Source: Buchnera aphidicola (Ceratovacuna japonica)
GTDB taxonomy: Bacteria; Pseudomonadota; Gammaproteobacteria; Enterobacterales; Enterobacteriaceae
Assembly (NCBI GenBank): GCA_024349705.1
Contig: AP026065.1
Span: 124,001 to 188,000 of the forward strand
DNA length: 64,000 nucleotides
Direction of reading: 5' to 3'
The translations under genes were made by a program, and so were the position numbers. Shown here piece after piece: positions 48,308 through 57,944 of the stretch. The notes under the pieces are model-generated. The model was not told where the DNA came from. It worked only from the letters and a program-made list of their open reading frames with translations, and searched no databases. Numbering within the stretch: the stretch's first letter is position 1; each line of letters opens with the position of its first letter.

Positions 48308-49699
48308 GTGTTATATTTTATCAAGAACTTTAAGACATACTTTTGTACAATTTTTTTAGTTTATTTGATTATTTTTGTTAATTCTGCTTTTTGTTATAAA
48401 TATAAAAAAAATAACATACATAATGAATACATTCCTAGTTTATCAAAAACTATAGACAAAGTTATGCCATCTATAGTAAGTATAGATGCTGAAGGATCAA
48501 AATTATTTAATAAAAAAAAGAAAAAGAAAACAAATAATTATAAATTTAAAAACATATACAAACATAACAAAAAAAAATTTGAAAAAAAATATTTTAATTC
48601 TTTAGGATCAGGAATAATAATAGATTCAAAAAATGGTTATGTAGTTACTAATAGCCATGTTGTTAAAGATACATATAATATAGAAGTTAAATTAAATGAT
48701 GGTAGAATATTTAAAGCAGAAATAATTGGTATAGATGATAGTTCTGACATAGCTTTAATAAAATTAAAAAAAGCAAATAATTTAGTGTCTATAAAATTTT
48801 TTGATTCTGATAAAGTTAGAGTAGGAGATTATACAATTGCTATAGGAAATCCATATGGATTAGAAAATACAGTAACATATGGAATTGTTTCTGCTATTGG
48901 TAGAAGCGGTCTTAATATTGAAAATTATGAAAATTTTATTCAAACAGATGCATCTATTAATAGAGGTAGTTCAGGGGGAGCTTTAATAAATTTAAATGGT
49001 CAGCTTATTGGATTAAATACTGCAATTTTGTCTCCAAAAGGAGGTAATATAGGAATAGGTTTTTCTATACCATCTAACATGGTAAAAAATTTAATAAATC
49101 AAATAAAAAAATATGGAAAAGTTCAAAAAAGAGAATTAGGTATAATAGGAATTGAAATTAATGAAGAAATATCAAATTCTATGAATTTGAATGTAAACAA
49201 AGGAATTTTTGTTAGTCAAGTTGTATCAGATTCAATTGCAGAAAAAACTGGTATAATTTCAGGAGATGTAATAATTTCAATGAATAAAAAATTAATAAAA
49301 AGCTTTCTTTCTTTTAAAGCAGACGTTTATTCTAATCCTATAGATAAAGAGATAGAATTAGAAATAATACAAAATGGAAAAATGAAAAAAATTTTTATAA
49401 AAAAAGAAGATTTTAAATTGTTTAATATGAACAATAAAAATATATATAAAAAAATACCAGGTTTATTAATATCTATTGTTAATAAAAATGGAAATAATTT
49501 TGTTAAAGTTAAATATGTAAAGTTTAATAGTTATGCATATAAAGCAGGATTTAGAAAAAATGATATTATAATAAATATAAATAATAATAATATATATAAT
49601 TTTTCTACATTAGACAATTTTGTATCTAAAAAAAATTTTTTGTCAGTATTTTGTATAAAAAGAGGAAATAACAATATATATTTGTTTATGCAGTCTTAA
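48308..49699 (+). CDS. degP: Periplasmic serine protease/chaperone DegP (HtrA)
   Basis: Envelope quality-control protease. GTG start at 48308 with AGGAG 6 bases before it. An N-terminal signal peptide (hydrophobic TIFLVYLIIFVNSAF, about residues 14-28) is followed by the trypsin-like domain with triad H117 (TNSHVV), D147 (SSDIALIKL) and S222 (NRGSSGGAL; E. coli has GNSGG). Two PDZ domains follow (from about 285 and 390). Residues 68-96 form a very basic loop where E. coli has its LA loop. The 463 residues match the family. It ends at a strong terminator. Confidence 0.97.
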   Translation: MLYFIKNFKTYFCTIFLVYLIIFVNSAFCYKYKKNNIHNEYIPSLSKTIDKVMPSIVSIDAEGSKLFNKKKKKKTNNYKFKNIYKHNKKKFEKKYFNSLGSGIIIDSKNGYVVTNSHVVKDTYNIEVKLNDGRIFKAEIIGIDDSSDIALIKLKKANNLVSIKFFDSDKVRVGDYTIAIGNPYGLENTVTYGIVSAIGRSGLNIENYENFIQTDASINRGSSGGALINLNGQLIGLNTAILSPKGGNIGIGFSIPSNMVKNLINQIKKYGKVQKRELGIIGIEINEEISNSMNLNVNKGIFVSQVVSDSIAEKTGIISGDVIISMNKKLIKSFLSFKADVYSNPIDKEIELEIIQNGKMKKIFIKKEDFKLFNMNNKNIYKKIPGLLISIVNKNGNNFVKVKYVKFNSYAYKAGFRKNDIIININNNNIYNFSTLDNFVSKKNFLSVFCIKRGNNNIYLFMQS

Positions 49700-49707
49700 A
49701 AGATCTT

Positions 49708-49749
49708 TTTTTTGTTCTTCCGATAAAACTTTGTCAGAAGAACAAAAAA
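49708..49749. terminator. Bidirectional terminator between degP and dapD
   Basis: 13-bp perfect stem TTTTTTGTTCTTC / GAAGAACAAAAAA, with further inner pairing around a short loop. Both flanks give a T run for their own strand. It starts 8 bases after the degP stop and ends 5 before the dapD stop, and is one of the best terminators in the window. Confidence 0.85.
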
Positions 49750-49754
49750 TATTT

Positions 49755-50579
49755 TTATTTAAATTTTCTTAAAATTTTGTTTATTTTTGTTTTATTTAAT
49801 GTTTTATTATCTACTTTCTTTACTATTATTGCACAATATAAACTATGTGTATTATCTTTAGAAGGTATAGATCCAGGAACCACTACAGAGTTTTTTGGTA
49901 CTTCTCCATAATGTATTTCACCAGTTTTTCTATTATATATTTTTGTGCTTTGACCTATGTATACTCCCATTGAAATTACTGATCCTTTTCCTATTATAAC
50001 CCCTTCTACTATTTCTGATCTTGCCCCTATAAAACAATTGTCTTCTATTATAGTTGGATTGTTTTGTATAGGTTCAAGAACTCCTCCTATTCCTACTCCT
50101 CCTGATATATGTACATTGTCTCCTATTTGAGCACATGACCCAATTGTAGACCATGTATCTATCATAGTATTTTTTCCTATATATGCTCCTATGTTTATAT
50201 AACAAGGCATAAGAACACTTTTTTCATTTATAAATGATCCATATCTTACAGTAGCCTGAGGAACTACTCTTACTTTTTCTTTTTCAAATTGTTCATCATG
50301 ATAATCTGTATACTTTAATTTTATTTTATCATAATATGTAGTTTCTAAACTATGAATTATTTTATTTTTTGATAAAATAAATTTTAATAGTATTGCTTTT
50401 TTTATCCATTCGTTAGTTTTCCATGTACTTTTTATTTTTTCTGATACTCTAATAGATCCATTATCTAACATTTTAATTACTTTATTTATGGAATTTATTA
50501 GATCTTTATTTTTATCTTTTATGTTTATTTCTTTTCTTTTTTCGTATGCATTTTCTATTATATCTATTATTTTTTGCAT
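49755..50579 (-). CDS. dapD: Tetrahydrodipicolinate N-succinyltransferase
   Basis: Succinyl-CoA-dependent step of the DAP/lysine pathway. Left-handed beta-helix of hexapeptide repeats in the middle ([40 protein letters not shown]). The 274 residues equal E. coli. DAP in E. coli feeds both lysine and peptidoglycan; since the mur cluster is missing at its usual place here, lysine supply is the likelier role. Confidence 0.99.
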   Translation of the reverse strand: MQKIIDIIENAYEKRKEINIKDKNKDLINSINKVIKMLDNGSIRVSEKIKSTWKTNEWIKKAILLKFILSKNKIIHSLETTYYDKIKLKYTDYHDEQFEKEKVRVVPQATVRYGSFINEKSVLMPCYINIGAYIGKNTMIDTWSTIGSCAQIGDNVHISGGVGIGGVLEPIQNNPTIIEDNCFIGARSEIVEGVIIGKGSVISMGVYIGQSTKIYNRKTGEIHYGEVPKNSVVVPGSIPSKDNTHSLYCAIIVKKVDNKTLNKTKINKILRKFK

Positions 50580-50648
50580 AAATTTCTCTTATTATACTGT
50601 TTAATTTTTAAAACAATTTTATAAATAAAATTTTATTATAGCATTTTT

Positions 50649-51440
50649 TTATTTTTTGTTTATCAATATTTTATCTATCTTTTCATCTTTTTGAATAGTC
50701 AAAATTTTACAACCTGTGTTTGTAACTACTATAGTATGTTCATATTGAGCCGAATAGCTTTTATCTTTAGTTTTTATTGTCCATCCATCCTTACAGCAAT
50801 ATACTTCTTTATTTCCAAAATTTATCATAGGTTCTACAGTAAAAGCCATACCTTTTTTTAAAACAGTTTGTTGATTATTGTTATAATGCAATATTTGAGG
50901 GCTTTCATGAAATTTTTTTCCTATTCCATGACCACAATATTCTTCAACTATAGACAATTTTTTTTTTGATATATACTTTTGTATGTGTTTTCCTAATTTT
51001 GAAATTTTTGTACCTGGTTTTATCAATTTTAATGCTATATATAAACTTTTTCTTGTTGATTTACATAATTTTTTGTATTTTTTATTTACATTTCCTACCA
51101 AAAACATTTTTGAAGCATCTCCATGATATCCATTTTTTATTATCGATACATCTATGTTTACTATATCCCCATTTTTTAATTCATTTTTACTTGGTATTCC
51201 ATGACACACTACATCATTTACAGATATACAAGTGGATTTAGGAAATCCTTTATAACCTAGACAAGCTGGTATAGCTTTTTGTTTATTTATTATATAATTA
51301 TGACATATTTTGTCTATTTCTTCGGTAGTAATTCCTATATTTACATATTTTTTTATCATTTCTAGAACTTCTGCTGTTAATTTCCCAACGATTTCCATTT
51401 TTTCTATTTCTTCTTTAGTTTTTATCTTTATTCTTTTCAT
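50649..51440 (-). CDS. map: Methionine aminopeptidase
   Basis: Removes the initiator methionine from nascent proteins. Metal ligands are D97, D108 (NIDVSI, HGDASKMF), H171 (GHGIG), E203 (FTVEPMI) and E234 (QYEHTI), nearly at E. coli numbering. The 263 residues match (264). It is divergent from rpsB and followed by dapD after a 69-base gap. Confidence 0.99.
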   Translation of the reverse strand: MKRIKIKTKEEIEKMEIVGKLTAEVLEMIKKYVNIGITTEEIDKICHNYIINKQKAIPACLGYKGFPKSTCISVNDVVCHGIPSKNELKNGDIVNIDVSIIKNGYHGDASKMFLVGNVNKKYKKLCKSTRKSLYIALKLIKPGTKISKLGKHIQKYISKKKLSIVEEYCGHGIGKKFHESPQILHYNNNQQTVLKKGMAFTVEPMINFGNKEVYCCKDGWTIKTKDKSYSAQYEHTIVVTNTGCKILTIQKDEKIDKILINKK

Positions 51441-51571
51441 ACTATAATTTTTATTATTTTATTTTATTTAAAATTTTATTTTAATTTATAATATAATATA
51501 AAATAAGTTTTATATAAATGTTTTGAAGTTCTTATATTTTTATACAAAAAATTTTTAAAGGATAACATTTA

Positions 51572-52270
51572 ATGAAATCTATATCTATGAAAGACATGTT
51601 GAATTCTGGAGTACATTTTGGTCATCAAACTAGATATTGGAATCCAAAAATGAAACCATTTATATTTGGATCTCAAAATAAAGTTCATATAATAAATTTA
51701 GAAAAAACTTTACCTTTATTTAATAATGCTATTTTAGAATTAAAAAAAATGTGTTATAAAGGCAATAAAATTTTGTTCGTAGGCACTAAAAAGGTAGCAT
51801 CCGATATAATAAAAAAAACTGCTATTTCATGTAAACAATTTTATGTAAATAATAGATGGCTAGGAGGTATGCTTACTAATTGGAAAACAGTAAGACAATC
51901 TATAAAAAGACTGAAAGATTTAGAATTAGAATCTTTAGATGGAACTTTTAAAAAGCTTACAAAAAAAGAAGTATTACTTAAAATGAGGAAATTGAAAAAG
52001 TTAGAAAGTAGTTTAGGTGGAATAAAAAATATGGGCGGGCTCCCTGATGCACTATTTATAATAGATGCTAATTATGAAAAAATTGCTATTTCTGAGGCTA
52101 AAAATTTAGGTATTACAATATTTTCAATAGTAGATACAAATTCTAGTCCTGATGGTATAGATTTTATAATACCTGGAAATGATGATTCTATAAGATCTAT
52201 AAAATTATATTTAAAAATTATTAAAAGAGCTATATGTATTAAAAATAATAAGATTATAAAAAAAATGTAA
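51572..52270 (+). CDS. rpsB: 30S ribosomal protein S2
   Basis: Small-subunit ribosomal protein. The N-terminus [21 protein letters not shown] and the segments [27 protein letters not shown] and [11 protein letters not shown] are highly conserved. The 232 residues match E. coli (241). AAAGGA precedes the ATG. It is followed by tsf after 62 bases, the usual operon order. Confidence 0.99.
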   Translation: MKSISMKDMLNSGVHFGHQTRYWNPKMKPFIFGSQNKVHIINLEKTLPLFNNAILELKKMCYKGNKILFVGTKKVASDIIKKTAISCKQFYVNNRWLGGMLTNWKTVRQSIKRLKDLELESLDGTFKKLTKKEVLLKMRKLKKLESSLGGIKNMGGLPDALFIIDANYEKIAISEAKNLGITIFSIVDTNSSPDGIDFIIPGNDDSIRSIKLYLKIIKRAICIKNNKIIKKM

Positions 52271-52332
52271 AATTGTTTTTTAATAATATAGACATATAAT
52301 TATATTTTTTAACATATTTAGGAAATAATTTT

Positions 52333-53142
52333 ATGAGCAAAGTTTCTTATAGCATAATTAAAAAATTAAGAAAAAAAACTGGAATAGGAATTTTAGAATG
52401 TAAAAAAGAAATAATAAATACAAAAGGAAATATAAAAAAAGCAATTTTTAATTTGAGAAAAAGAGGTATTGTAAAAGCTGAAGAAAAAAAAACGAAAAAA
52501 ACTAATCATGGAATTGTTTTATCTTCTATAAAAAATAATTTTGGTATAATTTTAGAAATAAGATGTCAGACAGATTTCGTTTCTAAAGGAAAATATTTTT
52601 ATGAATTTGGAAAAAAAGTATTAAGATATTCTATAAAAAATTTTTGTAAAGACATAAATATAGTAAAAAAAATTTTTGAAAAAGATAGAATTGAAATATT
52701 GAATAAAGTTAATGAAAATATTTTAATTAATAGATTAGTACATATTTCAGGAAAAAATATTTATAATTATGTGCATTGTAATAGAATAGGAGTGCTAATA
52801 TCTGTAGATAAGAAAAATAATTTTAAAAAAAAAGATATAGATAAAGATATTATAAAGCAGATTTCCATGCATATAGTAGCTAAAAATCCTAAATATTTAA
52901 ATTTTGATGATATATCTGAAGATACTATTAAAAAAGAAACAATAATTCAATCAGAATTAACTAAAAAATTGAAAAAACCTAAAAAATATTTTGATATAAT
53001 AGTAAAAGGAAAAGTTAGAAAATTTTTTTCCAATATAATATTGTTGGAACAACATTTTGCTATTGATGAGAAAAAAACTATAGAGCAGTTCTCTGAAGAA
53101 AATAATATTATTATAAATAATTTTGTAAGATTAGAAATTTAA
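52333..53142 (+). CDS. tsf: Elongation factor Ts
   Basis: Nucleotide exchange factor for EF-Tu. The N-terminal module (KLRKKTGIGILECKKEI) is followed by a core with EIRCQTDFVSK, the loop that contacts EF-Tu. The 269 residues match (283), with a reduced core. A terminator hairpin lies directly downstream; pyrH, which follows tsf in E. coli, is missing. Confidence 0.98.
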   Translation: MSKVSYSIIKKLRKKTGIGILECKKEIINTKGNIKKAIFNLRKRGIVKAEEKKTKKTNHGIVLSSIKNNFGIILEIRCQTDFVSKGKYFYEFGKKVLRYSIKNFCKDINIVKKIFEKDRIEILNKVNENILINRLVHISGKNIYNYVHCNRIGVLISVDKKNNFKKKDIDKDIIKQISMHIVAKNPKYLNFDDISEDTIKKETIIQSELTKKLKKPKKYFDIIVKGKVRKFFSNIILLEQHFAIDEKKTIEQFSEENNIIINNFVRLEI

Positions 53143-53173
53143 AATATATTAAATATTTTATTTGAAATTTTTT

Positions 53174-53196
53174 AGAAGCTGTTTAATACAGCTTCT
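53174..53196 (+). terminator. Terminator after tsf
   Basis: 9-bp perfect stem AGAAGCTGT / ACAGCTTCT with a 5-base loop, followed by AT-rich sequence with several T runs. It starts 31 bases after the tsf stop and separates rpsB-tsf from frr. Confidence 0.8.
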
Positions 53197-53319
53197 ATAT
53201 AAATTTTTAAAGTTTTAATATTTTTTTTAATTTAATACAAAAAAGTATATAATATAAATATTTTAATATATTTAGTTAGTTTTATTATTTTTTTTTAAAA
53301 TATTTTGTTGAGGTATATT

Positions 53320-53877
53320 TTGATAAATTATGCTAAAGATTATGCTACAAAAAAAATGATTAGTTGCATAAACATTTTTCAAGAAAAAATAGATTCAATA
53401 AGAGCAGGTATAGCTAGTGTTTCCCTAATAGAAAATATTTCTATAGAATACTATGGTAAAAAAGTTTTTTTAGATAAGATTTCTAGAATTATTGTATATA
53501 ATACAAAAACTTTAAAGATAAGTTCTTTTGATAAATCTTTGAATAACAACATAGTAAAATCTATTTTGCAATCTAATATTGGATTAAGTGCTTATATAAA
53601 AGATAATGATGTTTTTGTTTCTATTCCATTTTTTACTAAAGAAAAAAGAATTAAATTAATAAAATTTGTTTATAAAGAAGGTGAAAAAGCAAAAGTTAAT
53701 GTGAGAATTGTTAGAAGAAATATTAATATAAAATTCAGTAAAATGTATTTAAATAAAAATATTGATAAAGATACTAAATACAGAATAGAAAAAGTAATAC
53801 AAAAAATAACAGATAATTTTATAGAAAAAATTGATTCTATATTATATTTAAAAAAAAAATCTTTAGAAAATACCTAA
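53320..53877 (+). CDS. frr: Ribosome recycling factor
   Basis: Splits post-termination ribosomes together with EF-G. The start chosen is TTG 53320: GAGG stands 6 bases before it, and the product MINYAKDY.. aligns with the family start MISDIRKD, giving the standard 185 residues. The in-frame TTG at 53305 would precede the ribosome site. Conserved parts are KIDSIRAGIASVSLIENI, the hinge region, and VRIVRRNIN. It stands alone behind a terminator instead of following pyrH. Confidence 0.96.
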   Translation: MINYAKDYATKKMISCINIFQEKIDSIRAGIASVSLIENISIEYYGKKVFLDKISRIIVYNTKTLKISSFDKSLNNNIVKSILQSNIGLSAYIKDNDVFVSIPFFTKEKRIKLIKFVYKEGEKAKVNVRIVRRNINIKFSKMYLNKNIDKDTKYRIEKVIQKITDNFIEKIDSILYLKKKSLENT

Positions 53878-53997
53878 TTATTTTATTAAATATATTGTTA
53901 AAAATGTTTATTTTTTTTTAAATTATATTTTATTTTTTATTTTATGTATTATATTGTTTATATAATTTAATTTTTTTTTATATATTTTAATAAACAT

Positions 53998-54429
53998 ATG
54001 ATAAATTACAAAAAATTATTAATATTTTCTATATATAAAAATCCAATGTTATTGATAGACAAAGTGATATATATTAAAAAAAATATTTTTATAAAATCCT
54101 TTAAAACTATTAAAAAAGATGATTTTTTTTTGAAAAGACATTTTTTTAATATTTCTAAGCCAGTTTATCCAGGAGTTTTAATTTTGGAATTTTTACATCA
54201 ATCTGCATTAATATTAATTTCTAAAAGTAAAAATTTTAATAAAGATAAAATAATTTATTTATCTAAAATAAAATCCGCGAAATTTTTTTTTCCAATTTTA
54301 TATAAAGATAATTTGTTTGGAAATGTAAGTATTGTAAGAAAAATTTTAAATATATATATGTTTGATGGAAAAGTAATAGTAAGAAATAAAGTAGCGTGTT
54401 TTTCTAGATTTATTTGTGTTGTTAAATAA
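53998..54429 (+). CDS. fabZ: 3-hydroxyacyl-ACP dehydratase FabZ
   Basis: Hot-dog-fold dehydratase of the type II fatty acid elongation cycle. The catalytic pair is H48 (KRHFFN) and E64 (PGVLILEFLHQ). The 143 residues match (151), but the N-terminal PHR.PFLLVD signature has become KNPMLLID, and overall similarity is low. The lpx lipid A genes that flank fabZ in E. coli are absent. It is 32 bases before dnaE. Confidence 0.92.
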   Translation: MINYKKLLIFSIYKNPMLLIDKVIYIKKNIFIKSFKTIKKDDFFLKRHFFNISKPVYPGVLILEFLHQSALILISKSKNFNKDKIIYLSKIKSAKFFFPILYKDNLFGNVSIVRKILNIYMFDGKVIVRNKVACFSRFICVVK

Positions 54430-54461
54430 TTTTTTATTAAAAATATTTTATTAGAGATTTT

Positions 54462-57400
54462 ATGAAAAATTTTCAGTTTGTACATTTAAATTTAAGATCA
54501 GATTATTCTATTGTAGATGGTTTTAATAAACCTAATGTTTTATTAAAAAGAGCTTTTGATTTTAATATGAAATCTTTAGGAATAAACGACTTTGGTAATA
54601 TGTTTGGAATATTAAAATTTTATAACATTTCACATTATTATGGTATAAAACCAATATTAGGAATTAGTATAGTAGTAAAATTTTCTACAGAATATATAAA
54701 AGTAATTTTGTTTGCAAAAAACAATTTTGGATACAATAATTTAATTGTAATATCTTCAGAATTTCAAAAAAATAATTTATATAAAAAAAAAAAAAAATAT
54801 TATATTAATTCAAATTTTTTAAAAAATTATAGTGAAGGATTATTGTTAATAATAAATTTTGATTATTTTTATAAATTTTATAGCTCTTTGAAAAAAAAAA
54901 ATATTAATATTTTAAAAAAATATATAAATTTTTGTAAAAAATATTTTTATGATTCTTTTTATTTAGAAATAAATAGAATAAAAATGTATAATGAAGAATT
55001 TTTAATATATAAAATATTAAAAATTTCTTATAATTATAACATTCCTGTAGTAGCTACTAATAAAGTTCGTTTTATTAATAAAAATGATTTTAATATTCAT
55101 AAAATAAGAGTTTGTATAAGTAAGGGAATTCCTTTATCTAATATAGGAAAAGATTACAAATATACTAAAAATCAGTATTTTAAGTCTGAAATAGATATGT
55201 TAAATATGTTTTTAGACATACCAAATTCTATAAAAAACAGTATTGAAATATCTAAAAGATGTAATGTAATTATAAATTCAAAAAAATACTTTTTACCAAA
55301 ATTTTTAAAAAGCAATGTTTCTTCAGAAAAATTTTTAATAAAACAATCATATCATGGAATTAAAACAAGATTAAAGAATATTTATTCAAAAAAAAAAATA
55401 AAAAAGAATATTTTAAGAAAATATTATGAAAGATTATCTTATGAATTAAAAATAATAAACAAAATGGGTTTTTCCGGATATTTTTTGATAGTTATGGAAT
55501 TCATATTATGGGCTAAAAAAAATAATATTTTTGTTGGTCCTGGAAGAGGGTCAGGAGCTGGGTCTTTAGTTGCTTATTCTTTATATATAACAGAAATTAA
55601 TCCTATTGATTTTGATTTATTGTTTGAAAGATTTTTAAATCCAGAAAGATTATCTATGCCTGATTTTGATGTAGATTTTTGTATGGATAAAAGAGATGAA
55701 GTAATTTCTCATATTTCTAAAGTATATGGAGAAGACTATGTATCTCAAATAATTACTTTTGGTACTATGTCAGCTAAATCGGTAATAAGAGACGTAGGTA
55801 GAGTTTTAGGATATCCATATGGTTTTATAAACTATATATCTAAATTAGTTCCAATGAGTTTTGGTATTACTATTAAAAAAGCATTTAAAAATCAAAAATA
55901 TTTAAAAAGATTATATGAAAAAGATAAAGATGTAAAATTTTTAGTAAATGTATCTAAAAAATTAGAAGGAGTTATAAAAAATGTAGGAAAACATTCAGGA
56001 GGTATAATAATATCTCCTAATAAGATTATAAATCATGTTCCTTTATATTTTGATAAGGATTGTTATAATTCTATAACTCAATTTGATAAAAACGACTTAG
56101 AAAAAATTGGACTTATAAAGTTTGATTTATTAGGATTGAGAACTTTAACAATTATACAAAATACTTTATTAATTATAAAAAAAAATAATTTTAATAAATT
56201 TAATAAAATAGATATAAATAGAATAAATTTAAATGATAAGAATGTTTTTAAACTTTTTGATTCTGCTAATACAATAGCTATATTTCAATTAGAATCTAGA
56301 GGAATGCAAGATTTAATAAGAAAAATGCGTCCTAGTTCTTTTGAAGATATAATAGCTTTAGTAGCATTATTTAGACCTGGACCTCTACAATCTGGAATGG
56401 TAAAAAATTTTATTAATAGAAAAAATGGAAAAGAAAAAATATATTACCCTGATAAGAATTGGCAAGATATTTCATTAAAACCAATTTTAAAATCTACCTA
56501 TGGAATAATTTTATATCAGGAGCAAGTAATGAAAATAGCTCAACTTTTATCTGATTATACTTTAGGAAATGCAGATATTTTTAGAAGAGCTATATCTAAA
56601 AAAGATCCAGAAGATATGAAAAAGCAAAGATTTTTTTTTCAAAAAGGGGCATTAAAAAAAGGAGTAGATAAAAAATTTTCTTCAAAAATTTTTGATCTAT
56701 TAGAAAAGTTTGCTGGATATGGATTTAATAAATCTCATTCTGCTGCGTATGCTCTTATAACATATCAAACTATGTGGTTAAAAACATATTATCCTTCAGA
56801 ATTTATGACTTCAGTAATGAACGCAGAAATAGATAAAATAAATAGATTAACTACACTTATAGATGAATGCAGAAGAATAAAAATAAATATTATTTCTCCT
56901 AATATAAATTTTAGTTTGTATAAATTTTATGTAAAAAAAAATAGCATAATATATGCTTTAGGAGCTATTAAAGGAATAGGAATATCTTCTATTAAAGTTA
57001 TAATAAAAGAAAGAAAAAAAAATGGTATTTTTAATAATATATTAGATTTTTGTATTAGAACTGTTTGCAAAAAAATTACTTTTTCTATATTAGAAAAATT
57101 AGTTTTTTCCGGATCTTTTGACTGTTTTAATATGGATAGAAATATTTTAAAAGAATCTTTAAAAAATATAATTAAATTGTCAATACAATATGTAAGAAAT
57201 AAAAATTTTGTTCATAATGATTTGTTTTCTAATATATATAAAGATTATATAAATATAATAGAATTTAAAAAAAAGAACTGTTTAAATTTTACAATAGACG
57301 AAAAAATTAAAAAAGAATATTTATCTTTAGGTCTGTATTTAAATTTACATCCTGTTTCTCAATATTTAAAAGAAATAAAAAAATATAAAAAAATTGTTAG

Positions 57401-57944
57401 AATAAAAAAATTAAATAAAAAAAAATTTTTAAACAGAATAGTGTCAATTTTTGGAATAATAACTTCTTATAGAAAAATTATTTCTAAAAATAATAATGAA
57501 ATAATTTCAATAATTTTAGATGATTGCTTTTATAAAATTGAAGTTATTATTTTTAATTATTTTGAAAAAGAATTTAAATCATTGATAAAAAAGCAAGAAA
57601 TAATATTAGTAACAGGAAAAATAGTTTTTGACAAATTTGTAAATAAATTCAGAGTTATATCTAATAATATTAATAATATAGAAGAATTAAGAAATAAAAA
57701 TTTAAAAAAAATTATAATATTTATAGATGTTTTTATTATAAAAGAAATTATTGAAAAAAACATTTTTTTATTATTAAAAAAATATAATTATGGAAATTTG
57801 ATTATAAAAATATATAAAAATAGTTTATATAATAGAAAAAAATATAATTTATTAAAAAAATTATTAATTTTTCCTAAAAATGAACTTTTTAATAAGTTAG
57901 AACTATTTTTAGGAAAAAATTTTTTTAAAATTTTATATAAATAA
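54462..57944 (+). CDS. dnaE: DNA polymerase III alpha subunit
   Basis: Replicative polymerase. An N-terminal PHP domain (FVHLNLRSDYSIVDG) precedes the palm, where the catalytic aspartates keep E. coli numbering: D401 and D403 (PDFDVDF) and D555 (KFDLLGLRTL). The finger and helix-hairpin-helix segments (GYGFNKSHSAAYA, ALGAIKGIG) are present. The beta-clamp and OB-fold C-terminal part is lysine-rich. The 1160 residues equal the E. coli size. A 15-base A run at 54783-54797 encodes five lysines in frame. The 3' end overlaps convergent proS by 12 bases. Confidence 0.99.
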   Translation: MKNFQFVHLNLRSDYSIVDGFNKPNVLLKRAFDFNMKSLGINDFGNMFGILKFYNISHYYGIKPILGISIVVKFSTEYIKVILFAKNNFGYNNLIVISSEFQKNNLYKKKKKYYINSNFLKNYSEGLLLIINFDYFYKFYSSLKKKNINILKKYINFCKKYFYDSFYLEINRIKMYNEEFLIYKILKISYNYNIPVVATNKVRFINKNDFNIHKIRVCISKGIPLSNIGKDYKYTKNQYFKSEIDMLNMFLDIPNSIKNSIEISKRCNVIINSKKYFLPKFLKSNVSSEKFLIKQSYHGIKTRLKNIYSKKKIKKNILRKYYERLSYELKIINKMGFSGYFLIVMEFILWAKKNNIFVGPGRGSGAGSLVAYSLYITEINPIDFDLLFERFLNPERLSMPDFDVDFCMDKRDEVISHISKVYGEDYVSQIITFGTMSAKSVIRDVGRVLGYPYGFINYISKLVPMSFGITIKKAFKNQKYLKRLYEKDKDVKFLVNVSKKLEGVIKNVGKHSGGIIISPNKIINHVPLYFDKDCYNSITQFDKNDLEKIGLIKFDLLGLRTLTIIQNTLLIIKKNNFNKFNKIDINRINLNDKNVFKLFDSANTIAIFQLESRGMQDLIRKMRPSSFEDIIALVALFRPGPLQSGMVKNFINRKNGKEKIYYPDKNWQDISLKPILKSTYGIILYQEQVMKIAQLLSDYTLGNADIFRRAISKKDPEDMKKQRFFFQKGALKKGVDKKFSSKIFDLLEKFAGYGFNKSHSAAYALITYQTMWLKTYYPSEFMTSVMNAEIDKINRLTTLIDECRRIKINIISPNINFSLYKFYVKKNSIIYALGAIKGIGISSIKVIIKERKKNGIFNNILDFCIRTVCKKITFSILEKLVFSGSFDCFNMDRNILKESLKNIIKLSIQYVRNKNFVHNDLFSNIYKDYINIIEFKKKNCLNFTIDEKIKKEYLSLGLYLNLHPVSQYLKEIKKYKKIVRIKKLNKKKFLNRIVSIFGIITSYRKIISKNNNEIISIILDDCFYKIEVIIFNYFEKEFKSLIKKQEIILVTGKIVFDKFVNKFRVISNNINNIEELRNKNLKKIIIFIDVFIIKEIIEKNIFLLLKKYNYGNLIIKIYKNSLYNRKKYNLLKKLLIFPKNELFNKLELFLGKNFFKILYK

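Noticed and set aside
53305..53322. Upstream TTG for frr
   Set aside because: The GAGG ribosome site lies after it; TTG 53320 gives the standard 185-residue protein.
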